From: Nitrospinota bacterium
GTDB taxonomy: Bacteria; Nitrospinota_A; UBA7883
Length of the DNA stretch: 40,762 nucleotides
Assembly (NCBI GenBank): GCA_029881335.1
Contig: JAOUMU010000012.1
Coordinates: 1 to 40,762 of the forward strand
Direction of reading: 5' to 3'
Each line of letters opens with the position of its first letter. The stretch's first letter is position 1. The position numbers and the translations under genes are program-made. A model generated the notes under the pieces. The model was not told where the DNA came from. It did no database searches and was given only the letters and a program-made list of their open reading frames with translations. Of this stretch, positions 25,455-33,998 are shown piece by piece.

Positions 25455-27749
25455 CTAAGTTTTTCCCATGAAGCCCACACGATTTTCCTTTAAGACGGTG
25501 GCCTTTCGCGCAGGCAAGGTCATCACCACCATCACGCCGGCGTCTTCTCCTTCCGTCTCCAGCTCCAGATCCCCGCCGTGAGACTGGAAGATGAGCCGGG
25601 CCAAAGTGAGCCCCATGCCGATCCCTCCACTTTTGAAAGCGTACTTTCCGGTGGAGTGGGTCTCCGTAGACTCCAGCGAATAAAACGGCTCAAACACCGA
25701 TTCCTTTTCCTCCTTGGACATGCCGATTCCCTCATCCATGATGTAGATGACGATATTCCCATTTTCCCGGCGCATCCTGATCCTAACCCTCTTTCCATCC
25801 GGGGTATATTTTATGGAGTTGGAGATCACCTCACCTATCGCGTACTGTACCATCGCCTGATCGCAGACCACCTGATCCTCGTCCTTTTCAACCTCAATAG
25901 ACATGGACACTTCAATATTCCGGTTTTCCTCCGCCAGATTCTTCCTGGAAAGCTCCACGCAATAGCTCAGCATCGGCGACAGGGGAGCATCCTTGAATGA
26001 CATGGTCTTTTTATACAGGGTCAGGTCCGTGAACATCTCTCCGGCGGTGACTATTCTGGAAAAGTCATTTATGGCGGAATCGAGCGCGGCGATGGAGGCC
26101 ACGAGAGATTCCTGGTCCTGTTTGCCGGTGCGACCCATATTTTCCAGCACCAATCGTGTCAGGCCAAGCTTGGTCAACGGTGTCCGCAGTTCGTGGGAAG
26201 TGACGGAGGTGAAATAGTCTCTGGCCTGTTGCAGTCTGGACTCCCTGGTGATATCTCTTTTCACCGCCACATAACCTGTTATTTCGCCCCTTTCGCCCGA
26301 CACGGGGGAGATGGTGCTCTCCTCCTCATACAAGGTTCCGTCCTTTCTTTTATTGATTAAATGCCCTTTCCAGGTGGCGCCGGATGCCAGGGTGTCCCAT
26401 AGGTTCTTGTAGTATTCCCGGTCGTGTTTTCCGCTTTTCAGAATCCTGGGATTGGCGCCGATCGCCTCGCTACGGCTGAATCCCGTGGAGAGTTCAAAGG
26501 CTCGGTTTACATACTGGATGGCCCCGGAGGGATCGGTGATAACCACCACCTCCTGGGATTGTTCGATGGCCGTGAAAAGGCGGGCTCTCTCCTTTTCGTC
26601 CCGGATCCGCTCAGTGATATCTATAAAATTCACCACCGCCCCTACCACCATCCCGTCTTTGGCCAACGGATGGAACCATATCTCTGTGGTAAATGACGAT
26701 CCATTCTTTCGCCAAAGGACTTCCCGCTTTATATGGGTCGGTTTATTTTGCTGAATCACATAGTTTAAAAGGCATTCAGACTCCGGAAAAGGCGTTCCAT
26801 CCTCATGGGTGTGGTGGATAACCATGTGGATGTTCTTGCCGACAAGCTCTTCTACGCTGTCATACCCCAGCATCTGGAGACATGCCGGATTGACAAATGT
26901 GCAGTTTCCCTCCAAGTCTGTGCCGAAAACCGCTTCCGCCATGTTGTCCAGCAATAGCCGTTGTGTCTCCTCGCTCACCCTCAGCCCATCCTGGGCGTGG
27001 ATGGTGTCGCGAAACTGTGACTTGAGCCATCTGGAGCCTAGCGCCACCCCCAGCAGCCCAAACAGCCACAGGATGCCGTTGGCTGCAAAGTGGTCATAGT
27101 ATTCGTGCCATTTGTAATTCTCGTACTGGGTCAAGGGAATGGACACGCTCACGCCTCCGCGCACGTCTCCCACCTCGTAACCCTGATGACCATGGCACTT
27201 CAGGCAAGCTTTCTCCACAATATTGGGCCGCATGAAGCGAAGGTGAGGTTCCCCCTTTATCTCGACCACGGCGAATGCCTCATCAACACCCATTTCAAAG
27301 GATTCGAGCGCGGCCCTTTCCCAATCGTCAGGCGTGTTGTTTGGATTCAGCAGTTTCAGGCTGGTCAGGTGTCCCGCCACACCATACACTTCCATAAAGT
27401 AGTCATTCACCTGACGCATCACATAGGCGGGGTTCATCAATGTGAGTTTGGTTCCGGAGGGGGTGGTGATATCCCTTTCCGGCACGTGAGCCAGGTATGG
27501 ATTGGGGGGTGTCCTATCGTCCACGGGCACATACACCCCTCCGTGCGTGGCGGTCCAGTAGCGGAACGCCATGTCCTTCTTGAAATTGGCGCGGGCCTCG
27601 TTCAACGCCTGGGCTTCCGCGGATTCCTTCACCCGATAGATATCCCAAAACAGAAGGGTCACCACTACAACAGTCCATACCAGCACGACGAACACAAGGT
27701 ACCTGTTTAGTAAGGACAGAAATCCGCTTTTATCTTCTATATTGGACAC
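25455..27749 (-). CDS. Sensor histidine kinase with DUF3365 heme-binding (CxxCH) periplasmic domain and two PAS domains
   Basis: Membrane histidine kinase of about 764 residues. Order: membrane span (about 18-38), a periplasmic Tll0287-like (DUF3365) domain (about 50-215) with a c-type heme motif Cys-Leu-Lys-Cys-His (182-186), a second span (about 224-242), PAS (about 262-380), PAS with PAC (about 392-505), dimerisation helix with phospho-His519 (SHELRTPLTKLG), and an ATPase domain with SNSIKYTPDGK, DEGIGMS and GGIGMGLTLAR. I favour the GTG at 27749, which has AGAAGG seven bases upstream, over a GTG at 27779 with no such site. No response regulator is adjacent. It probably senses redox, oxygen or NO through heme. 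Confidence 0.9.
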   Translation of the reverse strand: MSNIEDKSGFLSLLNRYLVFVVLVWTVVVVTLLFWDIYRVKESAEAQALNEARANFKKDMAFRYWTATHGGVYVPVDDRTPPNPYLAHVPERDITTPSGTKLTLMNPAYVMRQVNDYFMEVYGVAGHLTSLKLLNPNNTPDDWERAALESFEMGVDEAFAVVEIKGEPHLRFMRPNIVEKACLKCHGHQGYEVGDVRGGVSVSIPLTQYENYKWHEYYDHFAANGILWLFGLLGVALGSRWLKSQFRDTIHAQDGLRVSEETQRLLLDNMAEAVFGTDLEGNCTFVNPACLQMLGYDSVEELVGKNIHMVIHHTHEDGTPFPESECLLNYVIQQNKPTHIKREVLWRKNGSSFTTEIWFHPLAKDGMVVGAVVNFIDITERIRDEKERARLFTAIEQSQEVVVITDPSGAIQYVNRAFELSTGFSRSEAIGANPRILKSGKHDREYYKNLWDTLASGATWKGHLINKRKDGTLYEEESTISPVSGERGEITGYVAVKRDITRESRLQQARDYFTSVTSHELRTPLTKLGLTRLVLENMGRTGKQDQESLVASIAALDSAINDFSRIVTAGEMFTDLTLYKKTMSFKDAPLSPMLSYCVELSRKNLAEENRNIEVSMSIEVEKDEDQVVCDQAMVQYAIGEVISNSIKYTPDGKRVRIRMRRENGNIVIYIMDEGIGMSKEEKESVFEPFYSLESTETHSTGKYAFKSGGIGMGLTLARLIFQSHGGDLELETEGEDAGVMVVMTLPARKATVLKENRVGFMGKT

Positions 27750-27805
27750 ACCAAGGCCTTCTGACTCCCGGCAACTCACTTTATCTTGAAATCGCTCTAT
27801 ATGTA

Positions 27806-27819
27806 ATATTGTGCAATAT
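27806..27819. promoter_or_regulatory. Palindrome in the kinase-leuC divergent promoter region
   Basis: ATATTG-TG-CAATAT is a perfect inverted repeat with six-base arms. It lies in the 190-base divergent gap between the sensor kinase gene (minus) and leuC (plus), 57 bases beyond the kinase start. It is a candidate operator. No further copies were seen by eye. Confidence 0.35.
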
Positions 27820-27939
27820 CTCAGACACTCTCTGGGGATTTTTTTTCTTTATGCCTCCAACCATCGAAATTTGATTGATTTTCAGGGCCAAGCCAGCCAT
27901 CATTGATCCTTCAACATTTCATTTTCAGGAAGTCAAGCC

Positions 27940-29211
27940 ATGTCCATGACAATGACCGAAAAAATCCTTGCCCGCAGCGCTGGGCTGGATTCGGTGAAGC
28001 CGGGGCAGATAATCACCAGCAAGGTGGATATCGCGCTGGGGAACGACATAACCGCTCCGATCGCGATCAGGGCTTTTAAAAAAGCTGGCGCCACCGCCGT
28101 CTTCGACCCCTCCAGGGTGGTGCTGGTGCCGGATCATTTCGCGCCCAATAAAGACATAGCCTCCGCCCAGCAGGCCGAGATCATGCGAGAGTTCGCCAGT
28201 GAAATGGCTGTGGAGAACTATTTTGAGGTGGGGCATATGGGGGTGGAGCACGCATTGCTGCCGGAGCAGGGACTCTGCCTGCCAGGAGATGTGATCATCG
28301 GCGCCGACAGCCACACGTGCACCTATGGCGCCTTGGGGGCCTTCTCCACTGGTGTCGGCTCCACAGACCTGGCGGCCACGATGATAACCGGAAAAACATG
28401 GCTCAGGGTTCCGGAAACCATGAAGTTCGTTTTCAGCGGAAAAAAGAAAAACAAGTGGATTTCCGGCAAGGATCTGATCCTGTACACCATAGGGAAAATC
28501 GGTGTCTCCGGGGCGCTATACAAAGCTATGGAGTTTGCCGGGGCCATGATTGAAGACATCTCCATGGACGACCGGCTATCTATAGCCAACATGGCCGTGG
28601 AGGCTGGCGCCAAGAACGGAATCTTCCGGCCGGACCAGAGGACTTTTGACTTTCTGGACACCCAGGCGGTGCCCCCGCAAAGAAGCTACCAACCGGTGGA
28701 ATCGGACAGGGACGCGGCCTACCACAGCGTCCATGAGTACGATGGGAGCGATATTGACCTCCAGGTGGCTTTCCCCCACCTGCCGGAAAACACAAGGCCG
28801 GTGGGCGAGGCCAGGGATATCCGCCTCGATCAGGTGGTGGTGGGCTCTTGCACCAATGGACGTTATGTGGATCTGGAAATCGTGGCAAGCATCCTTAAGG
28901 GAAAAAAGGTGGCCAAGGGCTTGCGGATGATCATCATTCCGGCCACTCAAAGGATCTATAAAAAGGCGATGAACAACGGCCTGTTCGATATTTTCATCGA
29001 CGCTGGCGCCGCTGTTTCCACCCCGACATGTGGCCCTTGCCTGGGAGGCCACATGGGCATCCTGGCCGAGGATGAGCGCTGCCTGGCCACCACCAACAGA
29101 AACTTTGTCGGCAGGATGGGCCATCCCAAATCGGAAGTGTATCTGGCCTCCCCAGCCGTGGCCGCCGCGTCCGCGGTTACAGGTGTGATCTCCAGTCCGG
29201 AGGATATGTAG
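27940..29211 (+). CDS. leuC: 3-isopropylmalate dehydratase large subunit (LeuC, homoaconitase-type family)
   Basis: Iron-sulfur isomerase of the aconitase superfamily that, with LeuD, converts 2- to 3-isopropylmalate in leucine synthesis. The 423-residue length fits the shorter LeuC group (archaeal type) rather than the 460-residue enterobacterial one. The [4Fe-4S] ligands are Cys304 (VVGSCTNGR), Cys364 and Cys367 (TCGPCLGG). [25 protein letters not shown] and [10 protein letters not shown] support the call. AGGAAG lies seven bases before the ATG. No leuD follows: the next gene is a nicotinamidase on the other strand. A homoaconitase or methylmalate role for this subfamily cannot be excluded. 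Confidence 0.92.
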   Translation: MSMTMTEKILARSAGLDSVKPGQIITSKVDIALGNDITAPIAIRAFKKAGATAVFDPSRVVLVPDHFAPNKDIASAQQAEIMREFASEMAVENYFEVGHMGVEHALLPEQGLCLPGDVIIGADSHTCTYGALGAFSTGVGSTDLAATMITGKTWLRVPETMKFVFSGKKKNKWISGKDLILYTIGKIGVSGALYKAMEFAGAMIEDISMDDRLSIANMAVEAGAKNGIFRPDQRTFDFLDTQAVPPQRSYQPVESDRDAAYHSVHEYDGSDIDLQVAFPHLPENTRPVGEARDIRLDQVVVGSCTNGRYVDLEIVASILKGKKVAKGLRMIIIPATQRIYKKAMNNGLFDIFIDAGAAVSTPTCGPCLGGHMGILAEDERCLATTNRNFVGRMGHPKSEVYLASPAVAAASAVTGVISSPEDM

Positions 29212-29281
29212 CTCCTGGAGCGAGTGCAAAAGCGGACCAACCGCAGGAACAACCCTCCCGGCGAATCGTAGCGGGAATCGT

Positions 29282-29908
29282 TCAAATGTCTTGCGAGCGG
29301 ATCCTCTTTGCTCCGACGGATTCCATGTTGTTCCACGCCGCCGCCAAGGAGCCTTCTATGTCTATCCCCCGGCAAGCGTCCTCCACTACATGGACTTCAA
29401 ATCCCGCAGCCACTCCATCCAGCGCCGAATATTGGACGCAAAAGTCCGTGGCCAGCCCCGTGAGGAATATGACACCCACCCCAAGCTCGCCCAGATATCC
29501 GGCCAGCCCGGTAGGAGTCTTGTGGTCATTTTCCATGAACGTTGAATATGAATCTATCCCCTTGTGATGTCCCTTGCGGATAACCATTCGGCACCCGGGG
29601 ACATCCAGACCCTCGCAGATCATGGCCCCGCGGGTTTGCTGGACACAATGGTCGGGCCACAGGATCTGACGTCCATAGGTCAGCTCCACCGTGTCATATG
29701 GAGCTTTCCCCGGGTGGGAAGACGCGAACGAGGCATGACCAGGCGGATGCCAGTCCTGGGTCATGATTATATGGTCAAATTTATGGGCCAGCCGGTTTAT
29801 AACCGGAACCACTTCAGCGCCCGAGGGTACGGCCAGCGCCCCGCCGGGCAGGAAATCATATTGCACGTCCACGATGATCAAGGCTGCACCCCGTTCTGTT
29901 TCGCTCAT
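29282..29908 (-). CDS. pncA: Nicotinamidase
   Basis: Hydrolyses nicotinamide to nicotinic acid in NAD salvage. The 208-residue protein has the full catalytic triad Asp14 (IIVDVQYDF), Lys112 (VIRKGHHKG) and Cys157 (LATDFCVQY), and metal-site residues Asp52, His54 and His87 (QDWHPPGH, WPDHC). GLATDFCVQYSALDG is diagnostic for this branch of isochorismatase-like hydrolases. AGGAG six bases before the ATG supports the start. Convergent with leuC, with a 70-base gap. Confidence 0.95.
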   Translation of the reverse strand: MSETERGAALIIVDVQYDFLPGGALAVPSGAEVVPVINRLAHKFDHIIMTQDWHPPGHASFASSHPGKAPYDTVELTYGRQILWPDHCVQQTRGAMICEGLDVPGCRMVIRKGHHKGIDSYSTFMENDHKTPTGLAGYLGELGVGVIFLTGLATDFCVQYSALDGVAAGFEVHVVEDACRGIDIEGSLAAAWNNMESVGAKRIRSQDI

Positions 29909-30216
29909 GGCGGCTCCTTTATTTACACTGGGTTACGGTACTGCCCATGATTATAGTTCCATTCAATCCACCGGCGCCATGGGAACTCCTGGATAGCAGC
30001 GTTGGACTCCCGTTTGTTCCAAGCGCCACTTAAACAGGCCAGAGCCATGGAGACCGAAGAGGAATGATTTAATCCATACAATACTTCGAGCCAGTACATA
30101 CCATTACGGTCCGCCCCTGTTTACCCGGTCCCAAATATTTATGTAAATAATTACATTCTCGCAAGCTGGGACTAATATCGTATAATACCCGGTGAGAAAC
30201 CTGAAGTGATGTGATT
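29909..30216. other. Divergent intergenic region with candidate promoter and palindrome
   Basis: 308 bases between pncA (minus) and the hybrid kinase gene (plus), with no gene seen. It contains a plus-strand TATAAT at 30181-30186 without a clear -35, and a palindrome ATGTAA-ATAA-TTACAT at 30141-30156, 24 bases upstream of that -10. The first 200 bases show nothing further. Confidence 0.5.
30141..30156. promoter_or_regulatory. AT-rich palindrome upstream of the hybrid kinase gene
   Basis: ATGTAA-ATAA-TTACAT has perfect six-base arms and ends 24 bases before a TATAAT (30181-30186). The position near -35 to -60 suits an activator or repressor site. Nothing links it to a known regulator. Confidence 0.4.
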
Positions 30217-32334
30217 ATGAACGATTCTCCGCTTGGATTTTATTCCAATATCAATTCCGACGATACCGATCTGCGGTTATTCGCGGAGAGGATCAATTTG
30301 GTCTATTCCCACGCCACCGCTGTCATCTCTTCCTCGCTTTTAGCGGTAGTTATCACGGTTTTCATCTTCTGGGGCGAGGTATCCAATGAAAAAATCGTAA
30401 TTTGGGCCACCATGGTGGTGATCACCTGCTTTTATGGTTACCTGCAGGTAATACGCTTTTCCAGGGCTCGCTCCTCCAAGGAAACCATGATCCCCTGGAA
30501 GATGCGGTTCCTCGCCAACACATTCATCATGGGCGCCTTGTGGGGATGGGCCACGGTTTTCCTTCCTCCGGCAGATTCGAAGATTCACCAGGTTTTCCTG
30601 ATCCTGATGGCAGGCTGTCTGGCCGCTGGAAGCGTGGCCACCTTTTCGGCAGTCATAGAATCGATCTTCATGTTCTCGCTCCCCGCCCTGGCCCCGGTAG
30701 CCGGAGTCTTGATCTCAAGCGGAAACAGCATCGAGTCCTCCATGGGGTGGGTGACCCTGCTCTACATTATGTTCCTGATCAGCGTCTCCCGGCGAATCAA
30801 CGGCGTAGTCAGCTCCACGCTCAAGCTGCGATACGAGAACATGGACCTGATGAACAACATGCAAAAATCGGTGCTGGAGCTTTCCATGGCAAAGGATTCG
30901 CTGATCAAAAGCGAGGATCGCTTCCGTAACCTTGCCGAGGCCTCCTTCGAGGGGGTACTGATCGTAGAAAACGGCTTCATCATAGACTTCAACCTCGCGC
31001 TACTCTCAACCACTGGATATACCGCCGAGGAACTGGGCGGGAAAAGACTGTTAGACCTGGTGGTCCCAGACTATCACGCGATGATAAAAAGAAGACTCAT
31101 TGTGGATCATCCCACCCCGACGGAAATACTGCTCAAGACCAGGAACGGATCGGCCCTGCCGGTGGAGGTACGGGTAAAATCGGCCAACTACAAGGGCGCC
31201 GCCATCCGGGTGATCGCCATCCGCGACATAAGGCTACGCAAGAAAACAGAGAAAAACCTGTTGGAAGCCAAAACAAGAGCCGAGGAGGCCACAAGGCTTA
31301 AGGACATGTTCGTCTCCCTGGTGGCGCACGACCTTAAATCACCCATTAACTCAATCCTGAGCCTCCTGTGTATGCAAAAAGATGGAGACGAGGCCATGAA
31401 GGAAATTGCCCGGCGCCCGGAAACCATCGACAGCGTGCTGGAAAGCGGCGCGCGCATGATGGATATGATTGATGAGCTGTTGAGTTTAAGTCGATTGCAT
31501 ACCGGAAAAATCATCCCATCCCCCCGAGTCATCCATTGCCACGAACTGGCCCGGCTGGCCCTCACCGGCTACGAGCCGACCGCCAAACGCAAGAATATCA
31601 CCCTCGAAAATAATGTGGGTATCGACAACGTGGTATTCATCGACCCGGACCTCACTGTCCAGGTGATGCGAAACCTGGTGTCCAACGCCCTTAAATTCTG
31701 CGGCTCCGGAAATACTATCAGCATCACCGCCCCCCAGGGCAAGGCGCCGGTGCTGATCGTCTCCGATACCGGCCCCGGCATTAGGGAGGACATCCTGGTG
31801 GATATCTTCCGGCATGACAAAAAGACCTCCACACCAGGCTCCGATGGCGAGCAAGGAACCGGGCTGGGGCTTCCCTTCAGCAAGGACATCATGGAGGCCA
31901 TGGAAGGCGCCATTTCCCTGAAGACTTCCAGCGAAGGAACATCGGTCTATCTATACCTCCCGCTTCGCAAGCCGCGCATCCTGCTGGTGGACGACGACCA
32001 GGCTATGCTGGACCTTTGCAGAAAAAGACTTGGTAACCTGGACGTGGATATCGTGGAAACATGCGACGGCGCCGACGCCCTGAGAATTATCGGAGCCGAG
32101 TCCCTGGACCTTGTGGTTTCCGACATCATGATGCCCGGGGTGGACGGCTTCCAGATACTGGAAACCACCCGCAACAATGTAAAAACATCCGGCCTGCCCG
32201 TCATTATCATCACTGGCGAACAGAGCGACGAGATCCGCCAAAAAGCTTTCGCCATGGGCGCAAGCGATTTCTTGCGCAAGCAGGGCTCCGCCAACGAGCT
32301 GCTGGCCATGGTGAAAAAGCGGATATACAAGTAA
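30217..32334 (+). CDS. Hybrid sensor histidine kinase with C-terminal receiver domain
   Basis: A 705-residue membrane kinase that feeds its phosphate to its own receiver. Order: an N-terminal hydrophobic region of about six spans (37-195), a coiled stretch, a PAS domain (about 235-345, FRNLAEASFEGVLIV), a dimerisation helix with phospho-His371 (LVAHDLKSPIN), an ATPase domain (VSNALKFCGSG, SDTGPGI, GTGLGLPFSKDI), and a receiver from about 588 with VDDD and phospho-acceptor Asp636 (VVSDIMMPG). The usual receiver Lys-Pro near the end reads Lys-Gln (FLRKQG). The ATG at 30217 is preferred over GTG at 30211, which leaves too little spacing. No partner phosphotransfer protein is adjacent. Confidence 0.9.
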   Translation: MNDSPLGFYSNINSDDTDLRLFAERINLVYSHATAVISSSLLAVVITVFIFWGEVSNEKIVIWATMVVITCFYGYLQVIRFSRARSSKETMIPWKMRFLANTFIMGALWGWATVFLPPADSKIHQVFLILMAGCLAAGSVATFSAVIESIFMFSLPALAPVAGVLISSGNSIESSMGWVTLLYIMFLISVSRRINGVVSSTLKLRYENMDLMNNMQKSVLELSMAKDSLIKSEDRFRNLAEASFEGVLIVENGFIIDFNLALLSTTGYTAEELGGKRLLDLVVPDYHAMIKRRLIVDHPTPTEILLKTRNGSALPVEVRVKSANYKGAAIRVIAIRDIRLRKKTEKNLLEAKTRAEEATRLKDMFVSLVAHDLKSPINSILSLLCMQKDGDEAMKEIARRPETIDSVLESGARMMDMIDELLSLSRLHTGKIIPSPRVIHCHELARLALTGYEPTAKRKNITLENNVGIDNVVFIDPDLTVQVMRNLVSNALKFCGSGNTISITAPQGKAPVLIVSDTGPGIREDILVDIFRHDKKTSTPGSDGEQGTGLGLPFSKDIMEAMEGAISLKTSSEGTSVYLYLPLRKPRILLVDDDQAMLDLCRKRLGNLDVDIVETCDGADALRIIGAESLDLVVSDIMMPGVDGFQILETTRNNVKTSGLPVIIITGEQSDEIRQKAFAMGASDFLRKQGSANELLAMVKKRIYK

Positions 32335-32388
32335 CGGCGCCGACCATCCAGGCGATACTTGATTTTATCCATCCCTCTCTTGCCGTAT

Positions 32389-32397
32389 TGATATAAT
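32389..32397 (+). promoter_or_regulatory. Candidate extended -10 promoter of pyruvate kinase
   Basis: TGATATAAT (TG at 32389-32390, TATAAT at 32392-32397) is a perfect extended -10, 38 bases before the pyruvate kinase ATG and in the 101-base gap after the hybrid kinase. No -35 is needed in such promoters, and none is clear. Confidence 0.5.
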
Positions 32398-32435
32398 GCC
32401 TCATCTAAATTCAGCAAGACGGAGCGACCAGGAAG

Positions 32436-33863
32436 ATGAACAGGAAAACCAAGATCATCTGCACCATAGGCCCGGCCTGTAGCGGCCTGGAGACCCTGAA
32501 GGCGATGATGCTGGCCGGTATGGACATTGCCAGGCTTAACTTTTCCCACGGAACCCACGAGAGCCATTACAACACCATCGAAATCTTGCGACAGGCAAGC
32601 CTGGAAACCGGCAAGCGTATCGGCATACTGCAGGATCTTTGCGGACCAAAGATACGGCTAGGCAGGCTCGATGGGGAATTCACCCTGGAGTCGGGAGGGC
32701 TGGTGGCCCTCACCTATGGAGAATCGTCCGATGACGGCAGCCTTCCGGTGAACTACCCCCACCTGGTGGAGGATCTGGCCCAAGGCGCCAGTATCCTGCT
32801 GGCCGACGGCCTGGTGGAACTGATGGTGGAGGAAAAAAGAAGCGGCAGCCTCGTATGCCGCATCTTAAATGGCGGCGTCGTCACATCCCATAAGGGAGTG
32901 AACCTACCCCTTAGCAAGCTCCGAATACCAGCCTTTACACAGAAGGATGAAAAGGACCTGATGTTCGGTCTGGAAGTGGGTGTCGACTTTGTGGCCATGT
33001 CCTTCGTCAGGGACGAGAAAGACCTGGCGCCGATCCTGGAAATCCTGGCCGACCAGCAGAAAAACAGGCCGATGCTGCTGGCCAAGATAGAAAAACCGCG
33101 CGCGGTGGAAAGCCTGGACAACATCCTGGCGGTGGTGGATGGTATCATGGTGGCCAGAGGAGACCTGGGCGTGGAAACACCCTATGAAAAGCTGCCCATG
33201 ATGCAAAAGAGAATCATCACCGCCACCAGAAAAGCCGCAAAGCCGGTCATCACCGCCACCCAGATGCTCCGATCCATGGTGGACCACCCACGCCCCACCC
33301 GCGCCGAAACCACCGACACAGCCAACGCCATCCTGGACGGCACCGACGCGGTCATGCTCTCCGAGGAGACCGCCATGGGCGCCTATCCCGTGGAAGCGGT
33401 GCGCGCCCTGAACAAAATCGCACTCGCCACGGAGGGGGAGATCGATTATGAAAAATACATGGATGAGCCGGTTTCCCCCCTATTGGCGCCGATCCCGGCC
33501 GAAATAACAAAATCCGCCTGCTCCCTTTCCAACGATCTTGGCGCAAGGTGCATGGTCACCATCACAAGCTTCGGATACACTCCCAGGATGATAGCCCGCC
33601 TAAGGCCCCAGGCGCCTGTCCTGGCCATATCAGACGACGAATCGATCCTGCGCCAGCTGCAGCTTACCTGGGGTGTGATCACGGTCCTGGGACCAGAGAT
33701 CAGCGAACAGGACGGCATGCTGGAGTTCGTGTTCAACACCGTCCGGGACAAGGACTTATGCTCGGAAGGGGACAAGCTGGCATTGGTATACGTCAATCCT
33801 TATGACGAACAAGGAAAGGAAAACGTGATCAAGATTATCAACGTCCCAGGCATCCTGGTATGA
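32436..33863 (+). CDS. pyk: Pyruvate kinase
   Basis: Transfers phosphate from phosphoenolpyruvate to ADP, the last glycolytic step. The 475-residue protein begins KTKIICTIGPACSG, has ARLNFSHGTHESH, DLCGPKIRLGRL, the active-site KIEK and GIMVARGDLGVE signature, TATQMLRSMVDHPRPTRAE and DAVMLSEETAMG, then a C-terminal regulatory domain. AGGAAG just upstream of the ATG supports the start. It is a single-gene unit with its own promoter. Confidence 0.96.
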   Translation: MNRKTKIICTIGPACSGLETLKAMMLAGMDIARLNFSHGTHESHYNTIEILRQASLETGKRIGILQDLCGPKIRLGRLDGEFTLESGGLVALTYGESSDDGSLPVNYPHLVEDLAQGASILLADGLVELMVEEKRSGSLVCRILNGGVVTSHKGVNLPLSKLRIPAFTQKDEKDLMFGLEVGVDFVAMSFVRDEKDLAPILEILADQQKNRPMLLAKIEKPRAVESLDNILAVVDGIMVARGDLGVETPYEKLPMMQKRIITATRKAAKPVITATQMLRSMVDHPRPTRAETTDTANAILDGTDAVMLSEETAMGAYPVEAVRALNKIALATEGEIDYEKYMDEPVSPLLAPIPAEITKSACSLSNDLGARCMVTITSFGYTPRMIARLRPQAPVLAISDDESILRQLQLTWGVITVLGPEISEQDGMLEFVFNTVRDKDLCSEGDKLALVYVNPYDEQGKENVIKIINVPGILV

Positions 33864-33922
33864 CGGTGGACAGCCCTTTCCACCTAATAATCCCAGCCCC
33901 GGTCTGCTACAATATTCCCTTT

Positions 33923-33955
33923 CGCGGCCATCCCCCTGGGCCCAGGGCCGCCGCG
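33923..33955. terminator. GC-rich hairpin between pyk and moxR
   Basis: Arms CGCGGC (33923-33928) and GCCGCG (33950-33955) flank the perfect 14-base palindrome CCCTGGGCCCAGGG (33934-33947). There is no T-run after it. It could end pyk transcription or influence moxR, whose start is about 44 bases downstream. A second, weaker repeat GGTGGA/TCCACC (33865-33870 with 33879-33884) lies just past the pyk stop. Confidence 0.4.
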
Positions 33956-33998
33956 ATAACCAATATTTAAATCTTTCATCCCTGGAGGTACATTACAC

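Noticed and set aside
27820-27860. T8 run with a small hairpin upstream of leuC taken as a terminator
   Set aside because: The stem is only about four pairs (CAGA/TCTG), and the site lies in a divergent promoter region where no transcript is expected to end.
29221-29281. Short repeats GCGG/CCGC and TCCCG/CGGGA between leuC and pncA as terminators
   Set aside because: Arms of four and five bases with no T-run are within chance for GC-rich DNA.
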